Positions 38,570 to 40,145 of a DNA stretch of 40,145 nucleotides are shown here, in pieces. The DNA lies in the NCBI GenBank assembly GCA_001552515.1, contig BCRI01000063.1:1-40145 (forward strand), given 5' to 3'. Positions within the stretch are counted from its first letter, which is position 1. Every line of letters starts with the position of its first letter. The notes under the pieces are model-generated. The model saw nothing but the letters and a program-made list of their open reading frames with translations, was not told the DNA's origin and searched no databases. A program made the translations under genes and the position numbers. The stretch comes from Sphaerimonospora mesophila NBRC 14179 = JCM 3151 (GTDB lineage: Bacteria; Actinomycetota; Actinomycetes; Streptosporangiales; Streptosporangiaceae).

Positions 38570-39580
38570 ATGACGACCGAATCACGCGAGCTTCGGTCCG
38601 GATCTGTGTCGGAGGTCCCTCGAGTCGATTCGCCGTCGCCGAAGCCCGCGGTCGCGGCACCCGCTTCCGGAAGCGAACCTTCGGGGAGCGTCAGCCGTTC
38701 CCGCCGCGAGGCATGGGCGGCCTACCTGTTCCTCACGCCGTGGTTCGTGGGCCTGTTCCTGATCACGGTCGGTCCCATCGCGGCCTCGCTCTACCTGTCC
38801 TTCACCGACTACAGCCTGCTCGAAGAGGCGAAGTGGATCGGCGCGGACAACTACTCCAGGATGTTCGGCGCCGACCAGCGGTTCTGGACCTCGCTGAAGG
38901 TCACCACGATCTACGTCGTCGTCTCGGTGCCGCTGCAACTCGCCTTCGCCCTCGCGCTGGCGCTGCTGCTGGACCGCGGGCTGCGGGGCCTGTCCTTCTA
39001 CCGGTCGATCTACTATCTGCCCTCGCTGCTCGGCGGCAGCGTCGCGATCGCCATCCTCTGGCGGAAGATCTTCGGCGCCGAGGGTCTGATCAACGCGGCG
39101 CTCGCCGTGTTCGGCATCCAGGGCAGCAGCTACGTCAACGACCCGGACACCGCGCTCGGCACCCTGATCCTGCTGCACGTCTGGACGTTCGGCGCCCCGA
39201 TGGTCATCTTCCTGGCCGGCCTGCGGCAGATCCCGAGCAGCTACTACGAGGCGGCCGCGATCGACGGGGCGGGGACGTTCCAGCGGTTCAGATCGATCAC
39301 GTTGCCGCTGCTCACGCCGATCATCTTCTTCAACCTCGTGCTCGAAGTGATCAAGTCCTTCCAGTCGTTCACCCAGTCGTTCATCGTGAGCAACGGCGGG
39401 GGCGGCCCGAACGACGCGACGCTCTTCTACACGCTCTACCTCTACCTCAACGGCTTCAAGCACTACGACATGGGCTACGCCGCTGCGCTGGCCTGGGTCC
39501 TCGTCCTCATCATCGCCGGTCTGACCGGGGTCAACTTCCTCGCGTCCAAGTATTGGGTCTTCTATGGCGACAGCAAGTAG
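38570..39580 (+). CDS. Sugar ABC transporter permease, MalF/UgpA type
   Basis: This 336-residue inner-membrane protein has a Ser/Pro-rich cytosolic N-terminus (about 45 residues) and six predicted transmembrane helices, beginning WAAYLFLTPWFVGLFLITVG. The EAA loop YYEAAAIDGAGTFQRFRSIT contacts the ATPase, and AALAWVLVLIIAGLTGVNF is the last helix. This is the first permease of a CUT1 (oligosaccharide or monosaccharide) importer. ATG 38570 follows GGGAGG by seven bases; the GTG at 38567 is an alternative. The second permease overlaps its stop. No solute-binding protein or ATPase gene is within the window. Confidence 0.93.
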   Translation: MTTESRELRSGSVSEVPRVDSPSPKPAVAAPASGSEPSGSVSRSRREAWAAYLFLTPWFVGLFLITVGPIAASLYLSFTDYSLLEEAKWIGADNYSRMFGADQRFWTSLKVTTIYVVVSVPLQLAFALALALLLDRGLRGLSFYRSIYYLPSLLGGSVAIAILWRKIFGAEGLINAALAVFGIQGSSYVNDPDTALGTLILLHVWTFGAPMVIFLAGLRQIPSSYYEAAAIDGAGTFQRFRSITLPLLTPIIFFNLVLEVIKSFQSFTQSFIVSNGGGGPNDATLFYTLYLYLNGFKHYDMGYAAALAWVLVLIIAGLTGVNFLASKYWVFYGDSK

Positions 39581-40145
39581 GCATCTGCCGGTCCTGTACC
39601 GGCGCCGCGTCTCCAGAGGTGCCAAGCACCTGATGTTGGTCGGCTTCGGCCTGGTCATGCTCTACCCGCTGCTGTGGATGATCTCCAGCGCGCTCAAGCC
39701 GGAGGAAATGATCTTCCGTGAGCCCGGCCTGATCCCCAGCGAGATCACCTTCGAGAACTTCACCGAGGGCTGGAACGCGCTCGCTCATCCGTTCGGTTAC
39801 TACCTGTGGAACTCGGCGGTGGTGACGGCGCTGTCGGTCGTCGGCAACCTGGTGGCCTGTTCGATGGCGGCCTACGCCTTCGCCCGGCTGAACTTCCCGC
39901 TGAAGAAGCTGTGGTTCACGATCATGCTGGGCTCGATCATGCTGCCGCTGCACGTGGTGATCGTGCCGCAGTACATCATGTTCGCCAAGCTCGACATGAT
40001 CAACACGATCTGGCCGCTGGTCCTGCCGAAGTTCCTGGCCCACGACTCGTTCTTCATCTTCCTGATGGTCCAGTTCATCAGGACGCTCCCGCGCGAGCTC
40101 GACGAGGCCGCCGCGATCGACGGCGCCGGTTACTGGCGCACGTTC
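39564..40145 (+). CDS. Sugar ABC transporter permease, MalG/UgpE type, 3' truncated by window
   Basis: The frame runs to the window end, giving the first 194 residues. It starts MATASRHLPVLYRRRVSRG, followed by a helix MLVGFGLVMLYPLLWMISSA, LKPEEMIFREPGLIPSEI, TFENFTEGWN and NSAVVTALSVVGNLVACSMA. The EAA loop begins RELDEAAAIDGAGYWRTF. This is the second permease of a CUT1 importer. ATG 39564 overlaps the first permease's stop by 17 bases, typical of such pairs. A binding protein and ATPase may follow outside the window. Confidence 0.92.
   Translation, partial: MATASRHLPVLYRRRVSRGAKHLMLVGFGLVMLYPLLWMISSALKPEEMIFREPGLIPSEITFENFTEGWNALAHPFGYYLWNSAVVTALSVVGNLVACSMAAYAFARLNFPLKKLWFTIMLGSIMLPLHVVIVPQYIMFAKLDMINTIWPLVLPKFLAHDSFFIFLMVQFIRTLPRELDEAAAIDGAGYWRTF

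Overview
The window is very GC-rich, densely coded DNA from a high-GC Gram-positive bacterium. An actinomycete is the best fit, and Streptosporangiaceae-like (Nonomuraea, Streptosporangium or a relative) is a guess from gene content. Supporting signs are frequent GTG starts, apparently leaderless genes with a TANNNT box 5-9 bp before the start codon, stop/start overlaps of the GTGA or ATGA type, SARP/AfsR and double-GntR regulators, RNHCP proteins, and GC-rich hairpins without a U-tract between genes.

Region 1 (1-15.6 kb) is a chromosomal core locus with an interruption. It starts with the tail of an M16 peptidase gene and dapB, and ends with dapA and the ribonuclease J gene. From memory, M16 peptidase-dapB-(thyX)-dapA-rnj is a conserved actinobacterial order. 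Here about 11.7 kb lies between dapB and dapA and no thyX is seen. The interval holds a 19-heptad coiled-coil protein, menA, a GNAT acetyltransferase, a CGNR zinc-finger protein, a divergent MocR regulator/EamA exporter pair whose start codons overlap, a MarR regulator with a drug-type MFS exporter, a free-standing ClpX-type zinc-finger protein, two tandem 159-residue proteins made only of two GntR winged helices each, radC, a GntR/UTRA regulator and a small hypothetical protein.

Region 2 (15.6-21.8 kb) holds two adjacent RNHCP zinc-ribbon genes behind a strikingly structured leader (short upstream ORF, long-range pairing and a hairpin that covers the Shine-Dalgarno), then on the other strand a large AfsR/SARP-type regulator followed by a 14-TM MFS exporter.

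Region 3 (21.8-40.1 kb) is a carbohydrate/acid-sugar catabolic island in several transcription units. Leftward: a LacI regulator; kdgD, gudD and a TIM-barrel glycosidase-like gene, packed tightly against the SARP gene; and an SDR, a 24-codon ORF, an enolase-superfamily dehydratase, a Gfo/Idh-PmoA fusion and an aldehyde dehydrogenase. Rightward: Gfo/Idh, DUF993, sugar phosphate isomerase/epimerase and glycerate kinase; then galM; then two sugar ABC permeases, the second cut by the window end. GudD, KdgD and the aldehyde dehydrogenase make up the oxidative glucarate route to 2-oxoglutarate, and the SDR could be the uronate dehydrogenase that feeds it. The rightward operon ending in glycerate kinase suggests a second, undefined branch that releases glycerate. 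A strong promoter with two overlapping LacI-type palindromes lies between lacI and the rightward operon, followed by a leader with seven 19-bp tandem repeats. A second TGCAAC-type palindrome recurs upstream of the SDR operon and the ABC operon.

No CRISPR array, rRNA, tRNA, insertion sequence or replication origin was recognised.
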